DNA from: Candidatus Methanophagales archaeon
Lineage (GTDB): Archaea > Halobacteriota > Syntropharchaeia > Alkanophagales > Methanospirareceae
Assembly: GCA_021161765.1 (NCBI GenBank)
Contig: JAGGZZ010000036.1
Span: forward strand, 1 to 19,985
Length of the DNA stretch: 19,985 bases
Direction of reading: 5' to 3'
Shown: in pieces, positions 13,812 through 19,985 of the stretch
How positions within the stretch are numbered: position 1 is the stretch's first letter
Layout: each line of letters starts with the position of its first letter
Translations under genes and position numbers: made by a program
Notes under the pieces: generated by a model
Databases searched by the model: none
Seen by the model: the letters and a program-made list of their open reading frames with translations, nothing else
What the model was told of the DNA's origin: nothing

Positions 13812-14693
13812 ATGAGAACACCGAAGATATGCATTCTGCGGATAGAAGGAACAAACTGTGAACTTGAAACGAGCTTTGCTTTCACGAGGTTGGGTGCATC
13901 GGCAGAGATAGTACACCTGAAACAACTGACAGGAGCAGTGAACGAGCGAGAGAGAAGGAATTTAAAAGATTACGATTTACTGGTGATACCAGGTGGCTTC
14001 TCATCGGGTGATTATATAAGAGCAGGGGCAATACTCGCTGCGAGGATAAAAGGTGCATTAGGGGCGGAGATAGCGGATTTTATAGAAAATGGGAGCCCGA
14101 TATTAGGGATATGCAATGGCTTCCAGGTATTGGTGGAAATGGGGCTGCTACCGGGTCCCAGCTTTGGATTTGCACATGAAAAAGGAGCAATACAGCGTGT
14201 GGCATTAACAACAAACGATTCTGCTCGTTTTGAATGCCGCCCCACCTTTATAAAGCACGAAAACAGGGGAAAATGCGTGTTCACGGGAGGAATAGAAAAA
14301 GGCAGCATCTTAAAGATGCCTTGCGCACATGCAGAAGGGAAGTTTTTCATTGCTGAGCAAGAGGGAGAGTGGGGAGAGGTAATGGAGTACATACAACTTC
14401 TGGAGGAAAGCGACCAGATTGTCTTCCGCTATGTTGACCCCGAGGGCAATTATGCGCCATATCCCTGGAATCCCAACGGCTCGGTATATAATATCGCAGG
14501 AATATGCAATCCCGAAGGCAACATATTAGGGTTGATGCCACATCCAGAAAGGGCTTTTTACTCGTTTACCGATTCAGAATGGTCCAGAAGGAAGAGAAAG
14601 GGGGAAGGGAAAAAAGAGGATACATGTTTCGGCGATGGGAAAAAGATATTTGAATCGGTTTTAAATTATATAAGTAAGAAGTCTTATTTATAA
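13812..14693 (+). CDS. purQ: Phosphoribosylformylglycinamidine synthase glutaminase subunit
   Basis: PurQ releases ammonia from glutamine for the fourth step of purine synthesis, acting with PurL. The 293-residue class I glutaminase shows ILRIEGTNCELE at the N-terminus, VIPGGFSSGDYIRAGA (oxyanion region), the nucleophile in GICNGFQVL (C101) and the catalytic His and Glu in MPHPERAF (H244, E246). It is longer than the 220-230 residues of many PurQ, with extra sequence in the middle as in the larger archaeal form, and a charged SRRKRKGEGKKED segment near the end. A GTG directly before the ATG (13809) is an alternative start. PurL is not in the window. Confidence 0.93.
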   Translation: MRTPKICILRIEGTNCELETSFAFTRLGASAEIVHLKQLTGAVNERERRNLKDYDLLVIPGGFSSGDYIRAGAILAARIKGALGAEIADFIENGSPILGICNGFQVLVEMGLLPGPSFGFAHEKGAIQRVALTTNDSARFECRPTFIKHENRGKCVFTGGIEKGSILKMPCAHAEGKFFIAEQEGEWGEVMEYIQLLEESDQIVFRYVDPEGNYAPYPWNPNGSVYNIAGICNPEGNILGLMPHPERAFYSFTDSEWSRRKRKGEGKKEDTCFGDGKKIFESVLNYISKKSYL

Positions 14694-14762
14694 GAAAACG
14701 TTACAAAAGTAATATTGCAATTATGTATACGTTATATGGAAACTAAAGGAGCGTGAAGAGAA

Positions 14763-15332
14763 CTGGCGAAGAAAAGAACGAAGGATAGGTGGAAGACGAA
14801 ACAGTGGTACACGATAATAGCACCGAAGATGTTTGGTGAGATAAAGGCAGGGGAGACCGTGGCGGACGACCCATCTAACTTAATCGGAAGGCGAGTAGAG
14901 ATGACTCTGGGAGAACTCACCGGCAAGCTGATAAAGAGTTCAAATTTGAAATTAGTGCTTGAAATAGATGAAGTGAATCATAACACGGCATATACAAAAT
15001 TCATAGGGCACAAGATGGATAAGGGTTATCTACGGAGTTTAGCGAGAAAGGACGTCTCGAAGATAGATTCAAATATTGGTGTCGTGACGAAAGACGGGGA
15101 GGAGCTGCGCGTAAAATCGTCCTGCTTTACACTGAGAAAGGCAAGTGGGTTACAGGTAAAGCTAATACGTAGGGTAATGGAAGACATAATCAGAAGCAGA
15201 GCCAAAAGCTTAGAGCTTAGCAAATACATACAGGAGATAATACTCGGGAAAATGTCGTCTGACATATATAAAGCGGCGAAAAAGGTGTATCCGCTGAGAA
15301 GAGTGGAGATAGCCAAGACAGAACAAAAATGA
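14763..15332 (+). CDS. rps3ae: 30S ribosomal protein S3Ae, apparent CTG start
   Basis: S3Ae (eukaryotic S1A homologue) is an archaeal-eukaryal small-subunit protein. The conserved N-terminus is read as AKKRTKDRWKTKQWYTIIAP then KMFGEIKAGETVADDPSNLIGR, followed by VEMTLGELTG, GHKMDKGYLRSL and IRRVMEDIIRSRA. The first ATG in this frame (14829) is too late: it would remove about 22 conserved residues. A TGA lies three codons upstream of the CTG at 14763, and no ATG, GTG or TTG lies between, so CTG is the only good candidate. GGAG at 14748-14751 is 11 bases upstream. A sequencing or assembly error at the start is the alternative. The stop overlaps the ribonuclease gene by four bases. Confidence 0.9.
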   Translation: MAKKRTKDRWKTKQWYTIIAPKMFGEIKAGETVADDPSNLIGRRVEMTLGELTGKLIKSSNLKLVLEIDEVNHNTAYTKFIGHKMDKGYLRSLARKDVSKIDSNIGVVTKDGEELRVKSSCFTLRKASGLQVKLIRRVMEDIIRSRAKSLELSKYIQEIILGKMSSDIYKAAKKVYPLRRVEIAKTEQK

Positions 15333-16594
15333 AACTAAAATTTCTCGGCGGTTGTAGAGAAGTAGGGCGTTCTGCAATATTGGTGGACGACAAAATTATG
15401 CTGGATTATGGGCTCAGGCCATCAGAACCTCCAGAAACACCGGTGGGAAATGGACGTGTTCACCCAGAATCCGTAGTTGTCTCTCACGCACATCTCGACC
15501 ACTCCGGTATGGTTCCAAGTTTGATGTCAATGGGTAGGGATGGCACGCCAGACGTTTACATGACTGCGGTAACAGGAGACTTAGCCCAGCTTTTGAGCAG
15601 AGATACGATAAAGATAGGTAAAGACCAGGGATTCTTCTTGTTCGGGCAGGAAGACCTCAGGGAGATGAACGAGCGCACGCATACGCTCGGCTATGGAGAA
15701 CGAGTTGCATTGGACGGCTATGAACTCGAATTATTTAACGCGGGACATATACCCGGTAGCGCATCGACGTATTTAAGAAAAGAGCGTGAAGACATAAGCC
15801 TGTTTTATACGGGGGATATAAAAATGGATGCGACACGGCTGATGGAAGCCCCCTCTCCTGAGGATTTCCCGGCTGCGGATATTTTACTCATAGAAAGCAC
15901 GTATTATGGCAGGGAGCATAGGAACAGGCAAGAACTGGAACGAGAATTCATAGACTCCATTACGGAAACCCTGAATTCCGGGCATAATGCGATTGTGCCC
16001 TGTTTTGCCGTGGGCAGGACACAGGAGATCGTAATGATTTTGCACGCGTATGGACTTACGCCTTATGTAGATGGTATGGGCCTTGGCGTTTATCGTACGC
16101 TAAGGGATCACCCGTCATTCGTGAGAAATGCGAAGGCATTGAACGATGCGTTCGGCAATGCGCGGTTCGTAAACGCGAAGCAACGAAAGAAAGTTTTTTC
16201 TGAGCCTTCCGTAATTGTCACCACCGCGGGAATGCTTAACGGTGGGCCTGTGTTGTACTATCTGAAAAAGATACACGAAGACCCGAAGAGCAAAGTCCTG
16301 CTTACGGGCTATCAAATAAAAGGAACGAACGGGCAAAGGTTAATGGATGAAGGACATGTGGAGATAGATGGCGAGACAGTGAAAGTGAATATGCAAGTGG
16401 AGCAATATGACTTCTCGGCTCATGCGGGGGATTCCGAGCTGAAGGGAATAGTATCAAAATTTTATGAAAATGGCACAGGAATCATATTTACGGTACATGG
16501 CGACGATACGGAGGGATTCGCAGCCTGGGCGAGGGAGGAATATGATTGTGATGCGATTTCGCCGAAGGTTGGAGAGGAATTTATAATAGAATAA
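15329..16594 (+). CDS. Archaeal beta-CASP ribonuclease (aCPSF2-like)
   Basis: This is a metallo-beta-lactamase/beta-CASP ribonuclease of the cleavage-and-polyadenylation factor type, likely involved in RNA processing or decay. Marks are the zinc motif SHAHLDHSG (52-60), FNAGHIPGSAST, YTGDIKMD, the beta-CASP ESTYYG, VPCFAVGRTQE, VTTAGMLNGGP, FSAHAGDSEL (around 362-371) and the terminal VHGDD. At 421 residues and with no N-terminal KH domains it resembles aCPSF2 rather than the longer aCPSF1. ATGA overlap with rps3ae implies translational coupling, linking the enzyme to ribosome production. Confidence 0.92.
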   Translation: MKLKFLGGCREVGRSAILVDDKIMLDYGLRPSEPPETPVGNGRVHPESVVVSHAHLDHSGMVPSLMSMGRDGTPDVYMTAVTGDLAQLLSRDTIKIGKDQGFFLFGQEDLREMNERTHTLGYGERVALDGYELELFNAGHIPGSASTYLRKEREDISLFYTGDIKMDATRLMEAPSPEDFPAADILLIESTYYGREHRNRQELEREFIDSITETLNSGHNAIVPCFAVGRTQEIVMILHAYGLTPYVDGMGLGVYRTLRDHPSFVRNAKALNDAFGNARFVNAKQRKKVFSEPSVIVTTAGMLNGGPVLYYLKKIHEDPKSKVLLTGYQIKGTNGQRLMDEGHVEIDGETVKVNMQVEQYDFSAHAGDSELKGIVSKFYENGTGIIFTVHGDDTEGFAAWAREEYDCDAISPKVGEEFIIE

Positions 16595-16630
16595 CTAATA
16601 AACAAAAGATAAAATATAAAATAAGTTATT

Positions 16631-16772
16631 GACACAGATTAACGCAGATTAACACAGATAAAAAGAGCAATGCCGTTAAAATACCCCACCTGCCAACAAA
16701 AAGAAAAAAACCGTGTAAATCAGTGTAAATCAGTGTCTTAAATAGAAGGAAGTTATAGGTTATATACAATAA
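16631..16772. repeat. Long intergenic repeat, copy C, inverted, without the palindromic element
   Basis: Reverse-complemented, this matches copies A and B at the TATA-like edge (TTGTATATAACCTATAACTT), the CTTCTATTTAAGACACTG block and the tandem ATTTACACTG units. The middle, where A and B carry the palindromic element, is an unrelated sequence with CCACCTGCC. The far end has tandem ACAGATTAAC units. The TTATATACAA edge points toward the tRNA gene and lies 30-40 bp before it. Confidence 0.8.
16759..16768 (+). promoter_or_regulatory. TATA-like box upstream of tRNA-Gly, contributed by the repeat
   Basis: GGTTATATACAATAA centred near 16763 lies about 36 bp upstream of the first base of the tRNA. 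This is a normal distance for an archaeal tRNA promoter with a short leader. The same string at the edge of copy A precedes ilvD. Confidence 0.45.
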
Positions 16773-16798
16773 AAAAACAAAAGGGAAAATATTAGCTA

Positions 16799-16958
16799 GC
16801 GCCGATAGTGTAGCCTGGTATCACCTAGGCTTGCCAACCAATCAACCAACCTTTCTTTCTTCAAAGAAAGAAACGTTGACGAAAGAAAAAGATTTATTAG
16901 AGTGAAAGAGAGGGGGGGCAAAAAGCCTAAGACCCGGGTCCAAATCCCGGTCGGCGCA
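16799..16958 (+). tRNA. tRNA-Gly(GCC) with an 87-base intron at position 37/38
   Basis: The exons are 16799-16836 and 16924-16958, together 73 bases. The acceptor stem GCGCCGA pairs with TCGGCGC, the anticodon stem TAGGC with GCCTA, and the T stem CCGGG with CCCGG; the discriminator is A and CCA is not encoded. The loop TTGCCAA gives anticodon GCC. The intron (16837-16923) makes a canonical bulge-helix-bulge: exon TTGC pairs with intron GCAA (16918-16921), with three-base bulges CAA and AAA on either side, and CCTTTCTTTC (16849-16858 region) pairs with GAAAGAGAGG. The T loop reads TCCAAAT, so position 55, nearly always U, is C. The intron contains the same dispersed repeat as the radB upstream region. 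Confidence 0.93.
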
Positions 16959-16962
16959 TCAT

Positions 16963-17445
16963 CTATTTGATAATGACCTCCATAGTAGTATCAATCAGTG
17001 TGTCAAATTTTATTTTCTTATCCCAGCCCGCGCTCTCAAAGATATTCATGAACCCAACGCCGATAATTTTCGGTTTCTTATCGCCCGATATATCTTCAAT
17101 CATGCGAATGACATCCTCCGGTGGGCATCCAAACTTGGGCATTGCCAATCCACCAAGCACGACAATCGCATCAGGGTTCTCGGGATTGCCCTTCTCATCT
17201 ACAACGCTAAACCCTATGTGCTCTATCTCGCGTATTTTTCTCGCTTCTTTCGCATCTGCTCGCGGCACGTATAACATGTCAAAACCGCGGTCGCGCACCG
17301 TGTAAGCGAGCAATTCGATAAACGGTGAACACACTGCTACCGAGCCCGTAAACACCACCTTAGACCCTTCTTTTACATCTGCTATGCTTTCTCTAAACGT
17401 TCCCGTAAAGCCCACTATCCCTGTTTTCTTTTCCATCTTCTTCAC
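16963..17445 (-). CDS. DUF2124-family protein
   Basis: The 160-residue product has FTGTFRESIADVKEGSKVVF, then TGSVAVCSPFIELLAYTVRD, LYVPRADAKEARKI, DAIVVLGGLAMPKFG and a C-terminal IIGVGFMNIFESAGW. These fit DUF2124, a conserved uncharacterised family of methanogenic archaea. It looks like a cytoplasmic alpha/beta protein. Two starts are possible: GTG at 17445, or ATG at 17436, which has AAGGTG six bases upstream and is my preferred choice on spacing. The gene ends four bases from the convergent tRNA-Gly. Confidence 0.75.
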   Translation of the reverse strand: MKKMEKKTGIVGFTGTFRESIADVKEGSKVVFTGSVAVCSPFIELLAYTVRDRGFDMLYVPRADAKEARKIREIEHIGFSVVDEKGNPENPDAIVVLGGLAMPKFGCPPEDVIRMIEDISGDKKPKIIGVGFMNIFESAGWDKKIKFDTLIDTTMEVIIK

Positions 17446-17592
17446 CTTACCTCATATCTTCTTTTGTCTCTAATAAAGAGGTAGCTTATATTTAATAATA
17501 AAGAAATCGTATATTGAATTGAAAATGAGGTTGAAGGAAATGAAGATTAGCAGTCAGCTAAAGGGAGGTATATACAAAGTATTCCATCAATT

Positions 17593-17599
17593 GTTATAC
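17593..17599 (+). other. Possible left junction of an integron-like cassette (GTTATAC)
   Basis: GTTATAC here is identical to the 3' core of the attC-like site at 18636-18642. In a cassette inserted by an integron integrase, the same G/TTATAC core is expected at both ends. The flanking bases differ (ATATTC here, GGCATT there), as expected at such junctions. A 7-base match alone is weak. Confidence 0.3.
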
Positions 17600-17651
17600 A
17601 TATTCAATTAAAAACAACAAATTAGTATTTGATCTGTTGGAGGATTAGAAA

Positions 17652-17831
17652 ATGTTAGACAGACAAGCTGTAAAAGAATTTCTGGAAGAAGAATTGGATG
17701 GAATTGAAATCCCAGAAGGTATATCAACTGACGATTTAGTAGAGACCTTCTGTAAATATACCGAAGATGATAATTACGAATGGCTTAAGGATAACTTCAA
17801 ATCATTCTTTGATCACGGAAATCCACAATGA
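17652..17831 (+). CDS. Small acidic unknown protein, 59 residues
   Basis: It encodes MLDRQAVKEFLEEELDGIEI, then PEGISTDDLVETFCKYTEDD and NYEWLKDNFKSFFDHGNPQ. GGAGG is nine bases before the ATG, a good binding site. The protein is strongly acidic and mainly helical, with no recognised family. Its TGA overlaps the ATG of the methyltransferase frame as ATGA, so the two are translationally coupled and probably work together, for example as a methyltransferase partner or inhibitor. Base composition is more AT-rich than in the housekeeping genes, which fits a transferred segment. Confidence 0.7.
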   Translation: MLDRQAVKEFLEEELDGIEIPEGISTDDLVETFCKYTEDDNYEWLKDNFKSFFDHGNPQ

Positions 17832-18533
17832 GATTGGATTAGAGAGAGGATTGCTCTTTATTCAAAAGAGTAGTCTTATGGAACTTTCCAACCCAAAATT
17901 ATGGAGATATACCACATGGCGATAACAAATATCGCGGTGTAACACCAGCTTTCGTTATCTGGAATCTTCTGCAGAGGTATACAAAAGAGGGGGATTTAGT
18001 AGTAGATCCAATGTGTGGTAGTGGAACAACAATAGATGTTTGTAAAGAAGAAAGTAGAAGGGTAATTGGTTATGACATCTCACCCGTAAGACCAGATATT
18101 ATTCAAAACGATGCTAGAAAAATACTACTGGAAGACAATTCCGTAGATATGGTGTTTATAGATTCCCCTTATGGGGAAAACATAAAGTATTCAAATCATC
18201 CAAATTGTATTGGAAAAATTCCTTGTGAAGATGAACGATTTTTGGAAGAACTTGAAAAGGTAATCAATGAATCTTATAGGATTCTAAAGCCTGGAAAAGT
18301 TTTTAGGATGGGTCATTTCAGATATGTGGAGAAGAAAAAAGTTCACCCCAGTCGGCTTCAAATTATACCAAATACTCGGTAAATATTTTGAAACTGCAGA
18401 TATTATTTGTCTCGTTAGGCGTAATCAAACATCACACACTGAAGAATGGAGGGGGAGGGCAAAAAAGTATAACTTTTATTTAAGGGGATTCAAATATCTT
18501 TTCATCATGAGAAAACCTGAAAATAGACAATAA
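17828..18533 (+). pseudogene. DNA methyltransferase (N4/N6 type), amber codon 5 and A-tract frameshift
   Basis: From ATG 17828 the frame gives MRLD, a TAG at 17840-17842, then REDCSLFKRVVLWNFPTQNY, GDNKYRGVTPAFVIWNLLQR, the SAM motif VVDPMCGSGTTIDV and the catalytic motif VFIDSPYGENIKY. The site of TAG fits a lost Trp (TGG). At the six-A tract 18335-18340 the frame breaks: the expected continuation FTPVGFKLYQILGKYF and FIMRKPENRQ lies one base over and runs to 18533. One extra A explains it. Motif order (SAM site, then DSPY) fits an N4/N6-adenine or cytosine methyltransferase. Two lesions suggest decay; amber read-through plus a sequencing error in the A tract is the alternative. Confidence 0.75.
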
Positions 18534-18556
18534 GCATAAAAAGAAATCGCCGCATC

Positions 18557-18642
18557 GCCTAACAGGGCGTATCTGGCACCGCTTACGCTCCGCCCAAATC
18601 CAGCCTAATGGCTGGACTTCAGATACGCTCGGTACGTTATAC
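18557..18642 (+). repeat. attC-like recombination site
   Basis: The site has R'' GCCTAAC (18557-18563, fits RYYYAAC), an arm GCGTATCTG (18567-18575) perfectly complementary to CAGATACGC (18620-18628), a central hairpin CCAGCC-TAAT-GGCTGG (18600-18615) and a 3' core GTTATAC (18636-18642), which differs from the GTTRRRY consensus at one base. Total length is 86 bp, normal for attC. It lies 23 bp after the methyltransferase frame, where a gene cassette's attC belongs. It is more GC-rich than the DNA around it. No integrase gene is in the window. Confidence 0.6.
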
Positions 18643-18668
18643 GGCATTGCTCATTGAAAAATGTACAA

Positions 18669-19193
18669 ATGCAAAAAATCCGAAAAATGAGAGATAAAAC
18701 ACGAATAAATGAAAAAGCCCAGCAACTCATCAGTCTGACTACGGCGTTCTGTGAACAGCATCTCGATGCCGAATACGAGCAGCTATGCGAGAAACTAATA
18801 CGAAAGATGTCACGTAAACGAAATGTTCCCTATCTCTCCGGGAGGATAGAAATTTGGGCTGCGGGTGTCATTTATGCACTGGGGCAGATAAATTTCCTAT
18901 TTGACCAGAGCTTTGAACCTTATGCAACCCCTGATGATATTTGCGATCATTTTGGAACGAATAAAAGTACCACCTCACAAAAAGCGAAAGTCATTCGAGA
19001 TATGTTCAAAATGACATACTGGAATGATGAATTTTCAACTGAACGGAATAAAAAGGATAATCCTTTCGCCAAATTGATGATGGTAAATGGTCTAATCGTA
19101 CCCATTGATATTCTCGAATCGGAATCGCAAGAAGAAGACGAAGATAATACAATGCAGGATAAAAGACAGCTAACAATGGACAACTTCGTATAA
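18669..19193 (+). CDS. DUF6398-type protein
   Basis: The product (174 residues from this ATG; a TTG at 18654 would add five) has KAQQLISLTTAFCEQHLDAE, YEQLCEKLIRKMSRKRNVPY, IWAAGVIYALGQINFLFDQS and a helix-turn-helix-like DDICDHFGTNKSTTSQKAKV. This matches the DUF6398 family as I remember it: small proteins of bacteria and archaea with a region resembling an RNA polymerase sigma-4 or TFIIB-like helix. Function is unknown. The C-terminus is acidic (ESQEEDEDN) and ends RQLTMDNFV. It starts just after the attC-like site, so it could be the next cassette, but no second attC follows it. Confidence 0.7.
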   Translation: MQKIRKMRDKTRINEKAQQLISLTTAFCEQHLDAEYEQLCEKLIRKMSRKRNVPYLSGRIEIWAAGVIYALGQINFLFDQSFEPYATPDDICDHFGTNKSTTSQKAKVIRDMFKMTYWNDEFSTERNKKDNPFAKLMMVNGLIVPIDILESESQEEDEDNTMQDKRQLTMDNFV

Positions 19194-19198
19194 TTAAA

Positions 19199-19240
19199 AT
19201 TTACCGCAGAGCACGCGGAGAACGCAAAGGTATCAGAAAA
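19199..19240. repeat. ACCGCAGAGCACGCGGAGAACGCAAAG repeat
   Basis: The tandem-like GCAGAG/GCGGAGAACGC pattern is a dispersed intergenic sequence type common in archaeal and bacterial genomes of this kind. Only one copy is in the window, so it is named from memory of similar strings, not from a comparison here. Confidence 0.3.
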
Positions 19241-19713
19241 CTCAGCAAGGATTGAAAATGATATATCTTCGGCTTAGGGAGTGGATTAAATAGGATGAAA
19301 CGGAGAAACCGAGCCCAGTTGTAGCTTTTCCTCTGGCTACGCCTGTTTACCCATTTGAAGGAGAGTCTCACGACCTGATGATATATATTCATATCCGTCA
19401 TCTTCTGTCTGAACTTCTTACGTGACGTCTTTCGCCCAAGCTTGAAGTTGCCCCATCTGGACTTGTCGCAGAAGTGCGTAAAACCGAGAAAATCAAAGGT
19501 TTCGCATTTCCTGCCGTATTGCTTCGTTCTCGTACATGCGCATCGTCCGAACTCGATAATCTTTCTCAAAACAGACAACGAAGTCGTCTGCATATCGAAT
19601 AAGCCGAGCGAAGCCAGTTAGCTGTGGCAGTACCTCTGTCTCAAAGAACTTCGAGATGTCCATATCCACCACAAAGTTGACCGGAATGTTCATGATGATC
19701 CGGTCTAACAGGA
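19228..19713 (-). pseudogene. Group II intron reverse transcriptase/maturase remnant
   Basis: On the minus strand, LDRIIMNIPVNFVVDMDISK and FFE match the first catalytic block of group II intron reverse transcriptases. The frame then jumps straight to TGFARLIRYADDFVVCFEKD with the YADD active-site motif, so the blocks in between are deleted. After a frame change near 19500 comes CETFDFLGFTHFCDKSRWGN, FKLGRKTSRKKFRQKM and the maturase-type end FNPLPKPKIYH. The N-terminal part is missing where IS5 sequence begins. It is clearly non-functional. No intron RNA domain V was recognised nearby. Confidence 0.85.
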
Positions 19714-19985
19714 GCGAACGAGGCGGAAAACCAAACATCGATGAAGTGGTAATGGTCAAGCTGCTCGTGCTCCAGCAGTGGTACGGGCTCTCCGATTCCG
19801 AACTCGAGAGGCAGGCGGTGGATAGGCTCTCGTTCATGAACTTTCTCGGATTCCCAGAGGACATTCCGGATTTTATGACCGTATGGCATTTCTGAGAGCG
19901 GTTGGTGAAGACCGGTAAGGATTGAGCGATCTGGACGGAACTCCAGCGACAACTCGATGCTTTTAGCCTGAAGGTAAAACAAGGA
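19714..19985 (+). pseudogene. IS5-type transposase fragment with two TGA stops
   Basis: The plus frame encodes GGKPNIDEVVMVKLLVLQQW, YGLSDSELERQAVDRLSFMN, FLGFPEDIPDFMTVWHF, TGA, ERLVKTGKD, TGA and AIWTELQRQLDAFSLKVKQG. This is the N-terminal region of IS5-type transposases. Both TGA codons stand where relatives have an Arg or similar residue (VWLFRERL and GKDRAIW), so CGA to TGA changes are likely. The start is lost at the junction with the reverse transcriptase remnant, and the fragment runs off the window end. Confidence 0.8.

Noticed and set aside
18335..18341. Programmed -1 frameshift at A AAA AAG
   Set aside because: The frame that continues the methyltransferase needs the opposite shift (+1), so the classic slippery mechanism does not fit.
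18545..18645. attC-like region considered as a rho-independent terminator or a tRNA/ncRNA
   Set aside because: No T run follows, and the ordered core boxes with inner arms fit attC better; a plain structured RNA remains possible.

Overview
The window looks like a chromosomal segment of a methanogen- or methanotroph-related euryarchaeon. Euryarchaeal markers include RadB, ribosomal protein S3Ae, an archaeal beta-CASP ribonuclease, DUF2117 and DUF2124 proteins, a COG1411 HisA-like protein and a tRNA with a bulge-helix-bulge intron. DUF2117 and DUF2124 are families I associate with methanogenic lineages. ANME-1/Methanophagales is a reasonable guess, but no methanogenesis gene is present to prove it. 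Coding density is moderate, intergenic DNA is rich in repeats, and decayed genes and IS fragments are common.

Layout. 1-2300: an unknown gene fragment, a zinc-binding transposase remnant, radB, then a decayed stretch (truncated DUF2117, CBS-domain pseudogene, a strong hairpin, two tiny ORFs). 2300-4008 (minus): hisS with a NifU-like scaffold gene lacking the usual cysteines. 4157-5747 (plus): a HisA-like gene followed by a fusion of an Ogt-type alkyltransferase domain with a Mut7-C domain. 6010-7022: an endonuclease V gene cut off by an antisense IS1182-type remnant. 7501-9192 (minus): ilvD. 9193-10147: repeat-dominated DNA with one small gene. 10148-16594 (plus): ksgA, an unknown gene, a pyrK-pyrD fusion, purQ, rps3ae and a beta-CASP ribonuclease, with tight junctions at ksgA/unknown and rps3ae/ribonuclease. 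16799-16958: intron-containing tRNA-Gly(GCC), convergent with a DUF2124 gene. 17593-18642: a segment shaped like an integron gene cassette (small ORF plus damaged DNA methyltransferase, ending in an attC-like palindrome). 18669-19193: DUF6398 gene. 19228 to the end: wrecked group II intron reverse transcriptase next to a wrecked IS5-type transposase.

The most striking signal is a palindromic element of about 43 bp made of two adjacent hairpins. It occurs five times: twice between genes (9310, 9942) and three times inside conserved genes (radB, ogt-mut7C, ilvD). Inside genes it adds about 14 residues without breaking the frame, and it is read in two different frames. It also supplies the C-terminus of a small gene. 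This resembles the protein-embedded palindromic elements of Rickettsia, but in an archaeon. It sits nested in larger repeats that carry TATA-like ends. A second candidate is the attC-like site in an archaeal context.
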